Of a DNA stretch of 64,000 nucleotides, positions 24,331 to 36,659 are shown in pieces. The notes below the pieces were generated by a model. It saw nothing but the letters and a program-made list of their open reading frames with translations, did not search any database and had not been told where the DNA came from. Source of the DNA: Ctenosaura bakeri. Taxonomy: Eukaryota > Chordata > Lepidosauria > Squamata > Iguanidae. Numbering within the stretch: position 1 is the stretch's first letter; each line of letters starts with the position of its first letter. The position numbers and the translations under genes were made by a program. The stretch spans positions 558,001-622,000 of the forward strand of contig CAOLHI010001018.1 in assembly GCA_948474755.1 (NCBI GenBank), given 5' to 3'.

Positions 24331-24974
24331 TGCCTCATGTGACGACTATATCCCTGGAGGCTGTCAGTGCCTACCTTCCCATGCAGTGCCATTTGCTGTG
24401 TGGGTACAGGCACATATTCGTGGAGAATTCACACAGAATTAGATTTATAAGGCAGCCATTTATGTCCCTGAGTTCTAGCAGCTTACCATGTACACTTTTT
24501 TTTACACTGCCAAAATATGATGGGAATCAAAAATTGTCCGAACAAATCTATTGGATGTACTGGAATGTACCCTTGATTCTGCATTCACAAGCACTTTCTA
24601 TGGACATGGTTATTGTTTATACTCTACCACATGTAGGAATTCTGATTAAGGTTAAAAACTACCCCCAGATTAAGGCAGTAAGTGGAGATTTTTTGACTTT
24701 ATTTTGTTTTAAAAATCTGTCTGGTTGAAAATTAAATATGAGAAATGGTCAGAAAGAAAAGGTGGCTATTTTGTTTCAGCAGCACAAATACAATTCAATA
24801 CACAGGGATTCAAAGTCAGACTTTTAAGAGCTTGTCACTCAAGAGCATTTTTTTTTTTTCCTGGAGGAACATTGTTTTTTTCTAAATTATCTTACCATCT
24901 CATATTCAACTGTGACTTTTAGAAAGTTCTTATCAAAAATGGACCGAACAAAATTCTTATTCATTCCTATATCT

Positions 24975-25166
24975 TGTTTCTTGTTGACTTATGGCAACTG
25001 TGTCTTTTGGCTTTTAAAGCAAGATTTATTCAAAAGGGGTTTGCCCTTCTGAGAGAGTGTGACTTGCCCAAGGTCACCTTCTGGATTTCTTGGCTATGCA
25101 AGAGTTTGAAACCTAATCTTCCAGGGTCATAGTCCAACACTCAAATCACTGAACCACTCTGGACTT
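24975..25166 (-). mobile_element. Sauria-type SINE, long form, minus strand
   Basis: On the plus strand it reads from the Bov-B tail ('gttgacttatggcaactgtg') through the middle block ('aaaaggggtttgcccttctg') to the tRNA-like head ('gtccaacactcaaatcactg', 'accactctgg'). Confidence 0.85.
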
Positions 25167-25169
25167 TTA

Positions 25170-26590
25170 ATCTCTCTCTCTCTCTCTTTTCCTCCACTAT
25201 GTTTATTTACTTTGGGAACAACAGTTTCAAGCACAGACCAAGGAATGGAATATCTTCAGTCTGATCACATACTCCCAGCCAAATTAGACATTGCATTTTA
25301 TTTTCTTCTATGAGATACTGATCTGCTATGGGTCATCGCTAATTAATTAGAATGTTAGCAATGTGTGCTTGGGAGATAAAGCTGCTTTCTGGAGATGATT
25401 TTCATCCATGTTGAAATTCTGCAGCTGAGTGAAGGCAAATCCATAACATTCTTCCTCCTAGAATTTTTAGCAGGGTAGGTCAGCTTTTGATAGGACATAA
25501 ACATAAATGCTCATTAGTTGTGATAAAGAGTCTGAAATATAAAAGCCCACCCATGGACACACACACAGATGCACTGCTTTATAACAGTCATTGTAGCAAG
25601 ATAAATATTATAGTGGCTATCTGTTCTAATAACCATAATCAAATTGAAGAAAAACAGAGTTAGAGGTACAGAAACAATTCCTTTTGTTATCCGGAACCAA
25701 TTTCTTCCTAATTCAGATAGTCATCAGTAGCCATCTGCTCTGAAGTGTGATATCATCTTCCAGATCAAGATATTTGGGACTTTGGAACTAAGCTATAAAT
25801 GTTGCCTTCTCTATACTTAGAAGTGACATTTCCATCTTTCTTAACTCATTTTAAATGGGTTTTTGAGTCTCACTAGTGAAACATCACTCTTAGCAATGTT
25901 TAGGTGAAACATTTCCAAGTCATGCTGAAATGAACAGAAATCAGGGTGTTATCTGAAGGTACACACAATGGTTCTGTGTGAAAAGATTACAAACAGGCTT
26001 AAACCGAGCAGTGCTCTTTGTTCTTTATGGACTGTGGGTTAATCTGGAATGAAAATGGCAACAATTTGATTTGAATGATCATGGCAATCAACAGCCTGTT
26101 GTTTAGCTCAGAATTTTGGACAGTAGAACAGGAAGTCATATCCTGGTTCTTTTGTGAGGTGCTATTGAAATTTCACCTCAAGGGTAATTTTGAAGCAAAT
26201 TTGTAGGTGGGCAGATGGAAAAAAAAATCTAGGCTCCTGAAATAATTTTGAAAGAGTTGCTAAACCTATTTTGGTTGTGATTTTGTACACACTTACCTGA
26301 AAGCCTGAAGTCAAATACTCATGAAATGGATGAGATTGTGTTATCACTTTATTTATAGTGTGTGAAATTATAAGTGGAATTGAGTGGTATGTGTGATGGG
26401 GAATCTTTGCTTCACTGAGTTGCAAGAGAAGAAAAAGTAAGAGAATGTGGTCTAGAAATGATGAGTAGAGCACTTAACAAATTGTAGTAGGATGTGTGCC
26501 TTTGATTATTAGGAGGTTATTGAGGTTAGGGGGAATAGAAGATGTTGGGGAATGGGTTTTAGTGTGCTGAGTGTGGTTGGTGATGAAAGG
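25170..26590. other. Intronic stretch without recognised elements
   Basis: The sequence is AT-rich and seems unique. There is a CT run at about 25171-25187 and nothing else to report. Confidence 0.45.
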
Positions 26591-26611
26591 ATCTGTTTTC
26601 CAGCATAGGTA

Positions 26612-26705
26612 TGTGTAGCTGTTGCCCTCTAGATTGTGAATTATAGTTCCCATAATCCCTCACCATTTTCTACCTCTGAAAGGCCATTGTTGCCACCCTT
26701 ACTTA
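26612..26705. mobile_element. Left half of a palindromic MITE ('aactccca' type)
   Basis: 'gttgccctctagattgtgaa' and 'ttatagttcccataatccct' match one arm. The second arm is missing or badly decayed. Confidence 0.4.
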
Positions 26706-27149
26706 GGTGAAACAGTGCTCAGGTAAGAGCCAATGCACTTTATATCTGAGAGTGCCAGAGCTTGCCTGGTAATTCATGGTAACAGAGGGACAGATGCAGA
26801 CAGATTGTTGATCTCATAGCTTATATGAATATTTTGGAGAGTTTAAGACTGAATTATGTCTAGAAAGGAAATCATTTTTTAACTGAACCATCTGCCATCC
26901 TCTCTCTTTTTTTGTGATGTTTTGTTTTCCTGTTGTCTTGAAAGAAAGCCAAATGCTTTGAAAATAACATTCACTTTTTCTTTAACTTCCTGCAGTGTAG
27001 TATGCACCTCTGAGGAGGAAGTCTGAAATACTTGCTGAGTACACTGAAGTTTAATTCAGATTTGTAGAGTTCTTGGTGTGCAGAACACAGATATTTCAAA
27101 CTTACTCACAGCTTCTTCAATCTTACTAGCTACTTTTTGTCCTTAGTAG

Positions 27150-27905
27150 TGTTACTCTAAAATGTGGGTAACTCAGGGGTCCACCCAAGATGCTAATGTC
27201 TCTCTGTGAAATAGTGGGGAATATTAGCTCAAAAGGGAGGCCTGTGAGAGAGAGGTAACCTAGCAGGATCTTTTACACCTGTGTTTGCCGGTACTAATGC
27301 AGGGACCCCAAATATTTGATTCATTGGGGGAGTTAACAATCACACACACACACACAAAGTCTTGCAATTGTGCAAGGCTAACTGAAGGAAAGGGAGGAAA
27401 AATTGTATAGTGAGGAGTTAAGGTGACATGGGTGATGTTTACCTATCCAGAGAGAAGAAATGAAGTGATGTGGCCCAGACTTAGAGTCCAAGGGTAGTAC
27501 CAGAATGGGAATCGGAGCAGCAGAGTGACAGCCTGTGTCCAGAGTACTGTGAGTTATCTGGCTCAGCACTAGGGTTTAAGTACTCTTTTTCCACCCTGAG
27601 GAGGAAGATGTGAATGGCTCTCTGGCACAGTAGACAATGGCACCCACAACGAGCTAACGGCTTTAGCATTAGGTGACAAAGGACTGATGGGAATTGTGAT
27701 AGCTCCTTAATGGTGGGATAGGTGAGGAGACAGAAGGAGAGTTTTAGTGGACAGAGGAAGAGGGTTGAAGATAATCAGTTATTCTGTGGAAGCAGTTTTG
27801 GGCGCTGTTGATTCTAAAGGTCAAGTTGTTGAGAGATATTTGCAAGTCCATTATCATTGGAGCTTCTGTGACTGTGACCTAGCGATGACCTGGGGTCCTG
27901 GTCTG
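27150..27905 (-). repeat. Degraded LTR related to the 38.9-42.6 kb LTR family
   Basis: It begins TGTTAC like the two LTRs near 39 kb and keeps ordered landmarks with them: 'ggggtcc', 'ggggaatattagct' (against 'ggggaaaattagct'), and TAGCAGGATCTT at 27261-27272, identical to 39479-39490. The far end is uncertain. No internal coding region is present. A short CA microsatellite lies at 27341-27356. Confidence 0.5.
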
Positions 27906-28073
27906 ACCTAGTTTTGCAATGCACATGTGCAGCCAGTTCCTCTTTGCCAGCAGGCTTCCCAGCCATAATTTATATTTTATGCCAATTAAACTATATCATG
28001 GAGTGGGGGTGTATGGCCTTGTTAACAGTACCTCCCCCAAATAATCCCATTAATGTCATTTACTATCTCATGT

Positions 28074-28093
28074 TCCTTCCTTCCTTCCTTCCT

Positions 28094-28137
<44 letters not shown>

Positions 28138-28139
28138 TC
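28074..28139. repeat. TTCC/TTTC microsatellite
   Basis: Tandem CCTT units grade into CTTT units. The Phe/Leu/Ser-rich reading frame across it is an artefact. Confidence 0.95.
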
Positions 28140-28899
28140 ATGGTTCATTTTCCCTAAATTTCTTTTCCGGTGCTACCATCTTCATTGCCTCACTCTATTT
28201 CAGTAGGCCAAATATTTCAAGACCTAACACTTTTGTGATCTCATATAAGATCAGTCTTGCAAATAACACTAGTTAGTAACCTGTAATAATGTTTATTTAT
28301 CTGTTTTCCTGAAGAACATAATTTTTCTTTGAGTTGACAGAGGCTTGCTTACAATCTTACACAAGTGAATGGCAATTTACTAGTCTGCTTCAGGCAAATG
28401 CCTCAGATTATTTTATTTTTTTTATCTAGAGAGGAATCATTATAGTTTTGATTGTACCATGCCATAGTTTAGTTTATATGTCTTTCTACTCTTGTCCTTG
28501 AAAAAAGCTGTGGTCAAAATGAACTGACCAGAAATCCATTGGATGTTATTGTCATAAATGTATATTGCGTATAATTATCTTGCATATATCTTTGCAATTT
28601 GCAATTATCTTCTCTGTTTTGGTTCTCTTTGCATTTTACATTGTTAAAATTAATTTGCTATTTCGAACCAACTTGCTTTATGGTACTGATTCATTTGGAG
28701 ACAGAAACTATGAACCAGTAGTGTGACTGTTTTAGAGCTTCTGTTGCATATCACCTGTAGAAACACTCACTCTGAATGGGTTTCTGGTATCTGCAGACAC
28801 TGAAAATGACAGATGTTTGTGGCATCCATTCAGAGTCCTACAGCAAAGCAAAGCATTTGTTCACGGGGATGGCTCTATTCACATAGTTGGGAACTGTGC

Positions 28900-29003
28900 C
28901 TAGAATTTTGGAAAACTGCTTTTTTGGACTGCAGTTCCCAGATTCCTCTAGCCAGCATGGCTAATGGATTCTGGGAGCTATAACCTGAAATGCAACTTTT
29001 CAA
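28900..29003. mobile_element. Palindromic MITE ('attctggg' type)
   Basis: 'ttttggactgcagttcccag' and 'ggattctgggagctataacc' are the two inverted arms, with 'agccagcatggctaatg' between. The copy at 7940 has the same plan. Confidence 0.7.
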
Positions 29004-29035
29004 AGCACTGGTCCTGCCTTTGCAGGACCAGTGCT
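29004..29035. repeat. Perfect 14-bp hairpin
   Basis: AGCACTGGTCCTGC (29004-29017), loop CTTT, then its exact complement at 29022-29035. It lies directly beyond the right arm of the MITE at 28900. Confidence 0.85.
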
Positions 29036-29039
29036 GATA

Positions 29040-31290
29040 GCATAGTAAGGACACTCTAATTGTTGTGTTTGCATGCAAGAGAATTCAGCTGTTCAGATTA
29101 ATGTGGCTAGGTTGGGGAAAAACTTGCTACAACTCATTTATTTGCAAGTGCATGAATGACCGGGTAGGGATTCTGCAAAGAATATATAAAGTCTGAAGGA
29201 AAAAGTGTTTTAAAAATTGTATGAAATATGTTAATAGGGGAATCCAGACCAGAAAACTGGCGTTTTAGGGAGTGAATCAGTCTCCATGCTTTCTTATTTG
29301 GAGATCACATGCTACATGCCTTGTTCTGATTGATTCTATCTTTATTCCCCTCATAACCAGCACTATTTTCACTCTGGAATTGCCAAAGAAGTTGGCAACT
29401 CAGTGAGTTGGTGCAACGCCTTTTCTCCGTGTGTTTTCAAAGCTTGCATGGATTCAGTAGCATCTTGGATGTGCTGCTTGGGTGGCATTTTGCTGATAGG
29501 AAGAATGTGGGCATGCCCCTTTTCTTCAACTGTTTGTTCTCTCATTTTCAATCATACTATCTTTCATTGGGTTGGTTCTAGCATGGTATCATGACAGTGG
29601 AAGGGCATAGCTGTTGCAGAGAGCATAATGCTTCAGTACTGCTTTGTATTGTTTTGGTATTTCTTAGTTTAAATGTCTGACAACATAATGTTTCCATTTG
29701 CCCAATCCTTTCTTTGGGTATTGGCTGTCTGTTGCAGAAGGCCTTTTAACTGGGGAGTGTTGTATTTTTACTGGTATTTTTATTATCATGTTTATTTTAA
29801 ATTAACATTTCAGTGATTTTTTAAAAAATGTTTGTACTAGTCATAGTTTTAACTGTATTTTGTTTTAACTCATTTGTGAGTTATTCAAGCATTCATGCAT
29901 TCACATTGATAATAATGATAAATTCCACACTGTGAAATAGCTGCACCAGCATTCTTAATTTACTGTTTGAATCTGCAGCAGCCATCTTAAAACAAACCTG
30001 GTTGATGTTGGGTTGGGGAGGGGAAAGGAAGAATGTGTGCTCAGGAGGATGGATTGGCAACAAAGCAGGAGAATAGAATTGGCCCACACTCTTAAAAAAC
30101 AGGGTGAAAACTGCAGGACTGATGGTGCAAATGACTCATAGTGGTTCCCTGCAAAATGACAAAGAATAACTCTACAATGTTAGTAGGGTGGAGAGGAAAT
30201 GTGGATTTTTGCTTAGTTTGCCAGAATGCTGGTTATTCTTAACTATAGTTAGCTTAAACAACACAACTGCAGTCTAACTATAGTTACAAATAACTGTGAT
30301 CTTCAGGGTTCAGATGGCATGATCGTCAACAATGGAAGAGAAAACTTTCAAACTGCTTCATCTTGCCAAAGATTCATTGTGGCACTTTCTTGTTTTGCTA
30401 AACATGCATCTGAACCTGGCATGTTGCTTTGTGAATAGGCTGTCATACAGAAGATGGTCTTTATTCCCCCTGCCCCCCTTACTGTATTGTCTTGGATTAC
30501 CTCTTTGTTGCTGCTTATCTGGTATTTATGTACCTGAAGGAAGGCCAGGAAATTTCATTTTGTCTTAGCCTGTTCTCTTCATTCTCTTCCCATTTCCAAG
30601 ATGATAAATTATTCAGCTTTGCCTAAGAATGCAGATGACAATTGGGAAAATTGTAATTGTGAGCAGAAGTCATATTTTACCTCTGAAAACAGCAGCTGTT
30701 TTACATATAGTATAAAGTAGAGGTAATCTGGAAAGCTCTCTGTATATAATATGCTCTTCTGTGCTCTAGCTGTACTGCAAACGGATGACACTTTTTGGCT
30801 TCTAACTTTTGACTTGCTAAATTTATACTTCAGTGCTTACCAGGACTGCCACAGAAGCAATGAAAACACCATCTGTTTACTGCAGAAATGAATCTTTATA
30901 GGAAGAGTGTGTAGTGATTAGCAGCATGATGCTCTGTTTGATTATTTTTTAGAAAGCTTTTATGTGTAAATATGTGAGTGGGTGATAATGTGTGTGCATT
31001 TGTTAAGTTTAAAATTCATTTCAGCAAAGTACTCAAGGTGATTTGCAGTGTTCTAAAATTATTGGTGGATGTTCAACACAGTTTTGCCATGGCTGTATTG
31101 TCTCCCTGGACTGAAATAGTTCTACTACATTGTTTTAAAATAAAGTCACCATGGATCTTCCTTTTTATTTAAGATCAATAAGATTGATGAGGCTTAAATT
31201 AAGTCTAGCTGACAAGACTGTTTGCTCGAGTCTCCTGGCTTCCCACAGTGACAGGAAATTAGTGCTTCTGTAATAATCCTACTTTCCAAG
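29040..31290. other. Intronic stretch, mostly unique
   Basis: The only structure I see is a small inverted repeat at 30235-30290, where 'taactatagttag' meets 'ctaactatagtta'. No exon was recognised. Confidence 0.5.
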
Positions 31291-31379
31291 GTCAATTGTT
31301 TGTGAATTGCACACGTATACCTAGGAGTAACCCCTGCTGAATTCAGTAGGTTAAAAGGGGCTGCATATGGGCTGATATC

Positions 31380-33170
31380 AAAGAAGGACTTTGTGCTGGT
31401 AGTGCTTCGCTCTACATTTTCTTTTTTGTACTCCCTTTACATGATGTCCTGTTCAGTCTGTTTGCAGGTTGAAATTAAGTTGGTTTTATTGCACCTCTTC
31501 CTGTGAAGTTGTGGTAAGGTTTGACCATCCTTCCTTGATTGATGCTTCTTGACTCCCTGTTGTAGTAGGAATGTAGCTTCCACTACATAAAATAGACAGA
31601 CAACACTGCCCCCAGGAAAAAGGGGAAGACTGAAAATTCCTACTCAGCTGTGGGGCAGCTGGCAAAGCCTCTTCCAAACAAAAGGAGGGTGGATTATTGC
31701 CAGCAAATTGGCGGGGTGGGTGGGAGGGGAGGGTAATATCATTGGTCCCATCAGATTCTATCAAACTGAAGGTGTGTGCATGTGCACAGAAAGGCAGTTG
31801 TGTCGTGCTTCCCTCCTCCCTGCCTACGAATCCTGCCTGCTGGCAGTATAGAGATTCCTGATAGGAATTGCTGGGAATATACTTGCTAAGACTTGAGCTA
31901 AGACTTGAACCAGGAGGTCAGGCCAGGAATTGGAAGACTGTTTTTGCAAAGATAAAGTACTGTCTTAAATATGAAACCATGATTCCAGTTCTTAGTTCCA
32001 AGTAGAGCCAACCCACTGAATTAAGTCAAGACTTTGTAAATCCCATTGCTCCAGTGGGTTAACTATATGTAGATATCAGGATGAGTATGCAGCTTGGAGA
32101 GGAAGCTCTGAAACTGAACAAAATTTTAGAAACTAAGAAAGAAAAGGCTTTGTAGCCATTGTTTGTAGTCCAACGCCAGCGCACAACTGATAAAAACATA
32201 AAAATTAACAACATTGAGAAAATGCAAGACAGTTTGGACAATGCAAGACAGCATGAGAACACAAATCAATGGTGCACAATTTCTGGAATTTTCCGTTCCC
32301 TTCCATATTATACTTTACAGGAATTTCCATTCTGCTTATGTATTTCCCTTTATTTCCATTTAATTTCCATTAAATTCAAATTGATGTTTTTGGACTTCAT
32401 TTCAGAATGGCTAAGGGAAAGTGCTTATACCAGTCATGCAGATACAGGGGACATACTGTAATACAGAAAATACCAATTACTGAAAGCAGCTTTCAAAAGT
32501 TACTTGGTGACAGTGTCAATTCCTGAGACAGGATCACTCTGCTGATAGTATTTTTAGCTTTGGCTGTTTGTGCTAACAATTGAATTTGAGGCCAAAAGTG
32601 TCAATTGACAAATGGGCATGGTAATGAAAACAAAAAGCCAGATTCACCCCTACTTAAGTCACCGTTCTGTCTTATCCCAATGTGTAAAAATAGCTTCAGT
32701 GAGTAAAAAAGGCCATACTTCTAGGGCACCCTTGGGAACATCATGTGATCTTATAAACAGAAGTGATTATTTTTTTCTTAATCCTCACTCTCATCTGTGA
32801 CTAAAACTTGTTACATCGTTTGTCAACACTGTTGCTTCTTTACTGCTCCCTTCTTACGTTGTCTCTTTAGTGTTTATTTTAGAATGTGAACTCCTTGGTG
32901 GCAACCCTTGCCCCTGCAACTCTGTAAGGTGCTATCTCCACAGATCACATGCTCAATGCCTTCCATGAAGAAGGAGCAGGACTTGTGACCAACTATGAGA
33001 TGGCACATGTTAATTTAAGAAAAGATTTCAGCACATTCTTGGCTAGCTCTATGTTTTTGTTTTTCACCTTGCTGTACTTGACAAGACTGTACATTCCCAG
33101 GAGCTAATCCATGTCCTAACCTGCATTAAAATGCCTTAACTCAAAGCCCACAGACTCCTTGCCTTCCTGT
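31380..33170. other. Intronic stretch, mostly unique
   Basis: No repeat family was identified with confidence. A weak 'caagacagtttggacaatgc' tandem duplication lies at about 32225-32252. Confidence 0.4.
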
Positions 33171-33173
33171 CAG

Positions 33174-33242
33174 AACATTAGGTGCTCGGTTTTGATCAGC
33201 AAATCTGATAAAGGAGAGGCTGCTGCTTGGAAAACAGAAAAG
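33174..33242 (+). other. Candidate cryptic or cassette exon (unproven)
   Basis: A 69-bp segment, open in one frame (23 residues from NIRCSV to WKTEK), is bounded by a pyrimidine-rich acceptor (CCTTGCCTTCCTGTCAG) and a strong donor (AAAAG|GTGAGT). It would preserve the phase-0 frame between VAV3 exons 1 and 2. There is no homology support, and a stop-free run of this size is common by chance. Confidence 0.15.
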
Positions 33243-33897
33243 GTGAGTTGTAGGTTGGGAATAAATTATAATGGAAACACTGACATAAACTTCAGGTGCA
33301 AAATTATATTTCTTTTTTTCCCTCTTTTTTGTGTGTATGCAGGTAGTAGTACAGCAGAGGCATAAAGTGAGCTCTGAGAGTATTGAGACTGAGTACAGTG
33401 ATACAGAATGTTTCAGCTGCTTTCAGGTTGGAGTAGCCAGTACAGTCTTAAGTAATCAAAAGAGCAGCAGTTTCCCTGGCTTCCTTCCTCTCCCACTGAT
33501 ACGAGAAACATATCAGCTGTTCCTCTGTTATTACATGTGATGCAAAGCGGATTGGCAGCTGGTGCAATGACAGAGGATCAATGAGCTCCATAATGGCCAC
33601 ATCTAATCCCCAAAGAATGCTGTGAAGTGTAAAAAATGCACAGCCGCAATCCTGTCCCATTCCTACTCAGAAGTAAGGGTCACTGTGCTTGGTGGAGCTT
33701 ACTCTCAAGTCAATGTGTATAGCCTTGCAGCTATTTAATAGCATGTATATCCACTGGCAATTGATTTTTGACTTCTGGCTTGGCTGAAAATTTACGGATA
33801 GAATCTGCCTGGTGGTTGATTTCATTTCACAGTCGGATTTTTTTTTTTAAAGAAGTCTCCCTCACCAAGCTGAGTAACAGATTCGTAGGGTTAAAAA

Positions 33898-34127
33898 TGA
33901 GGCCAGTGTGGCATACTGGTTTGAGCATTGAACTACAACTTCGGAAACCAGGGTATGACCGCCTACTCAGTCATGAAAACTCACTGGATGACCTTAAGTA
34001 ATTCATATTCTCTCAGCCTCAGAGAAAGGCAAAGGCGAATCCCTTCTGAACAAATGTTTCCAAGACAACCCTATTATAGGTTTGCCATAAGTCAGAAATG
34101 ACCTGAAAGCACACAGCAATAATAAGA
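33898..34127 (+). mobile_element. Sauria-type SINE, long form
   Basis: The head 'ggccagtgtggcatactggt' and middle block 'gaaaggcaaaggcgaatccc' are present. The tail 'cataagtcagaaatgacctg' is followed by ACACAGCAATAATAAG. Confidence 0.9.
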
Positions 34128-34698
34128 AGAGTTAAAAGCACTGAGAGCATTTGATCTGAGGTGGGGGTGCATTCATCCCTTAGTTGAATGATGTACCCCT
34201 TTCACTTGGACCAGAGGCACTCTATGCTTATAAGTGGGTAAGGCAAATATGACAATGTTAGGCTTTTAAAGGTGTCTGTGTAAGAGGCAGACCAGGAAGA
34301 GGATTTGGATGAGAGTCATTTTGGTACAATTCAAGGTAAGAAGATTGTTGGAGGTGTATATAATTAATCTTTGCTTCACAGCATAGTGCTTCTAATCTAG
34401 GTTTCCATGTATAGACTTGGATGTCTATGTATGATGTATGGGAGGTCTGATTAGACCAGTTGTTTAGGTGGAGTGAGAGGGCAGAATTCAAAGTTCTGCT
34501 ACTCCCAACCCCAAACTGATTTGTACTGGTGATTCTCCAACTAGGAACATTCTGAGCCAGAGGTATGGGTGAATGGCCACTTGGAATTTCCCTACACTGT
34601 GTGACCCACACAGATTGGGAGGAACACTTTCACTGAGGGAGGAGAAATTCTCCCAACTTTTCCCCAGGGAAGAGGTTTAAACACTGGCAGTAGAGGTA

Positions 34699-36043
34699 GC
34701 ATGGTCCACTCTCCACATTCATGGATTTCTCTTTTGTGGATTTGATTACAGCGGCCTCCTCCACTTTTGCGAAGGTTTGGGGTGAAGAACTCTTACAAAA
34801 GTGGAAAAACTGGGAATAACTCCCCGCACGATCCCCTCCAATTCCCTTCCAGGGTTCTCTCCTCTCATTCTCTTTCCTTTTGCCCTGCCATGTAAACTTT
34901 TCTTCTCTGTGCCTGGGCCAAAGGCAAGGGAATGGGAGAGGAAAGCTCCTGAGAGGAGAAGGAAGGCACATTCATGTGAGCCTTTCCCACCATTCATTTG
35001 CCTTTTGCCTTGGTGTGCATTCTCAGTACTGGGGCCAGAGACAAGGGAATGGGAGGGGGAGCTCTAGAGGGGTGTGCACCTTCCCCCATTCCCTTGCCTT
35101 TTGTCTCGGTGCACATTCTCAATGCCAGGGCCAAAGGCAAGGGAACGGGAGTGGGAGCTCTGGAGGGAAGAAGGAGGGTGTGCGCATATCCTCCCCTACT
35201 TCCTTTGCCTTTTACCTTGGCACTCTGGCTGCAAAATGCAAGGGGATGGGAGGGGGGAGCTCTGGAGAGGAAAAGAGAAGCATGTGTGTGCCCCCCCATT
35301 CCCTTGCCTTTTGACTTCTCCACACCTGGCAAAAGGGGAATGGGAGGAGGTGAAGGGGGAAGGCACGTGTGCACCTGGTGAATAATCAGATTTGCAAAGG
35401 TCAAACCCATTCACAGGTTTGTATCTGCTGTGTGACTAGTTTGTCCTCCTTGTCCCCCTCCTTCTCTCCATCTCCTGTCCTGTCAACAGTACCAGTCCAT
35501 CATTCCCTTTCCCAACTTGCCACCGCAGCAACCACTGAGAGGAGTTTGATGCACTGCGAAGGAGTTTAAAATCTGGTTGAGGTGACAGGAGATTGATAGG
35601 AGGCTTAGAAGGAAGAGGAGTGGGACAAAGAGGCCAAAAGGCTGAGAAGAGGTTTAAACCCATCAACTCACTCCTCTTCCTCCAATCCACCTCTCAATCT
35701 TCTGTCAGTCCAACTTTTAAACCCCTTCCCAGTCTATTGACTTCCTTGCCCAACTCCTCCTCCTCCTCCCAGTCTATCTCCTCTCAATCTCTTGTCACCT
35801 CAGCTACCGTACATTTTAAACCCCTCTGGCTGAGGCAACAGGAGACTGAGAGGATGATTGGGAAGAAGAGGCATATGGCGAGGTAGTTGATGGGAAGAGG
35901 TTTAAAATTTGGCTGAGGCATGGTGGTGACAAGGGGAAAGAGTGATGGGCTGCTGCTTTTGGCAGGATACAAGATTCAGGGTTTTTCCACTTTTCAAGAG
36001 GGTCTTGCACCCCAGTGTCCCACGAATGTGGGGGGTACCACTG
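34699..36043. mobile_element. Composite TA-flanked MITE with minisatellite core
   Basis: The left end 'ggtccactctccacattcat' and the right end 'gaatgtggggggtaccactg' (followed by TA at 36044) are imperfect inverted repeats of the CAGTxGxCCCTCCACATTC family. A third, inverted terminus at about 35378-35412 ('aataatcagatttgcaaagg') suggests that two related elements have merged. The interior is a palindromic minisatellite (34905-35360) followed by a polypurine/polypyrimidine inverted block (35420-35900). Many long frames on both strands at 34630-35700 are artefacts of this structure. Confidence 0.65.
34905..35360. repeat. Palindromic minisatellite, about five units
   Basis: Units of roughly 75-105 bp each contain 'cattcccttgccttttg' and its near-complement 'caagggaatgggagg', separated by 'ttctcagtgccagggccaaa' or variants. 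Each unit can fold on itself. The units are diverged from each other. Confidence 0.75.
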
Positions 36044-36059
36044 TATAGCCATCTTTTTT

Positions 36060-36460
36060 CTTTCCTTAAGTTTTGTCTGCTTCAGCTTTGAGTGACAGCA
36101 ATAACGGCAATGCTGTTGGCAACTGTGCTGACTATCTTCACTGTGCCACAGGCCTAATATTTCATAAATTTCATAACTTCCAAAAATTGACATTCCAAAC
36201 TCCACAACTGAAGGTGCACATGATTGGCAGTCTAATCAGTATTCTAACTGCTGCTTCCTGATGTATGTGAAATCACTTGACAGCTAACAAAAGGTAGATT
36301 TCTATTTTTATCTTTTTTTGTTTCATTTCTCCTGTTACCCACATTGATCATATCCTGCTGTTTATTTGCATTTCCCTACGTTAGGTCTCAGGTAACTCCT
36401 AAAGCTGTGCTCCTCCATAATTTTGTGCCCAATGACTATAGACAGTTTTATGACAATTAA
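36060..36460. other. Intronic stretch without recognised elements
   Basis: This is unique-looking AT-rich sequence between the composite MITE and the next SINE. Confidence 0.4.
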
Positions 36461-36468
36461 GACATTGT

Positions 36469-36655
36469 ATATGTGGTTTGAGCATTTGTCTATGACCCTG
36501 GAGACCAGAGTTCAATTTTCTACTCAGTCATGGTAACCCACTGGGTGACCTTTTGTGTGTCACACACTTTGAGCCCCAGAAAACCCCGTGATAGGTTCAC
36601 CTTAGGGTCTCCATAAGTCAGAAATGATTTGAAGGCACACAACAATACAGCAGTA
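36469..36655 (+). mobile_element. Sauria-type SINE, short form, 5'-truncated
   Basis: It starts within the head at 'tgtggtttgagcatttg'. The B box 'GAGTTCAATTTTC', the short middle 'cccagaaaaccccgtgatag' and the Bov-B tail ending ACACAACAATACA are present. Confidence 0.9.
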
Positions 36656-36659
36656 AAGT

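Noticed and set aside
24330..24728. 132-residue + strand frame
   Set aside because: AT-rich chance frame without domain, splice signals or repeat-derived coding similarity.
28074..28139. TTCC/TTTC array as a CRISPR-like or regulatory array
   Set aside because: Simple microsatellite. There are no spacers, and the genome is eukaryotic.
33331..33540. Open frame following the candidate exon
   Set aside because: It begins in a T-rich tract, has no acceptor in a matching phase and shows no known motif.
34630..35690. Multiple 70-144-residue frames on both strands
   Set aside because: They are products of the low-stop palindromic minisatellite in the composite MITE. The 'proteins' are repeats of the same unit.
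36073..36261. Small frame next to the composite MITE
   Set aside because: No homology, no splice context and ordinary intronic composition.
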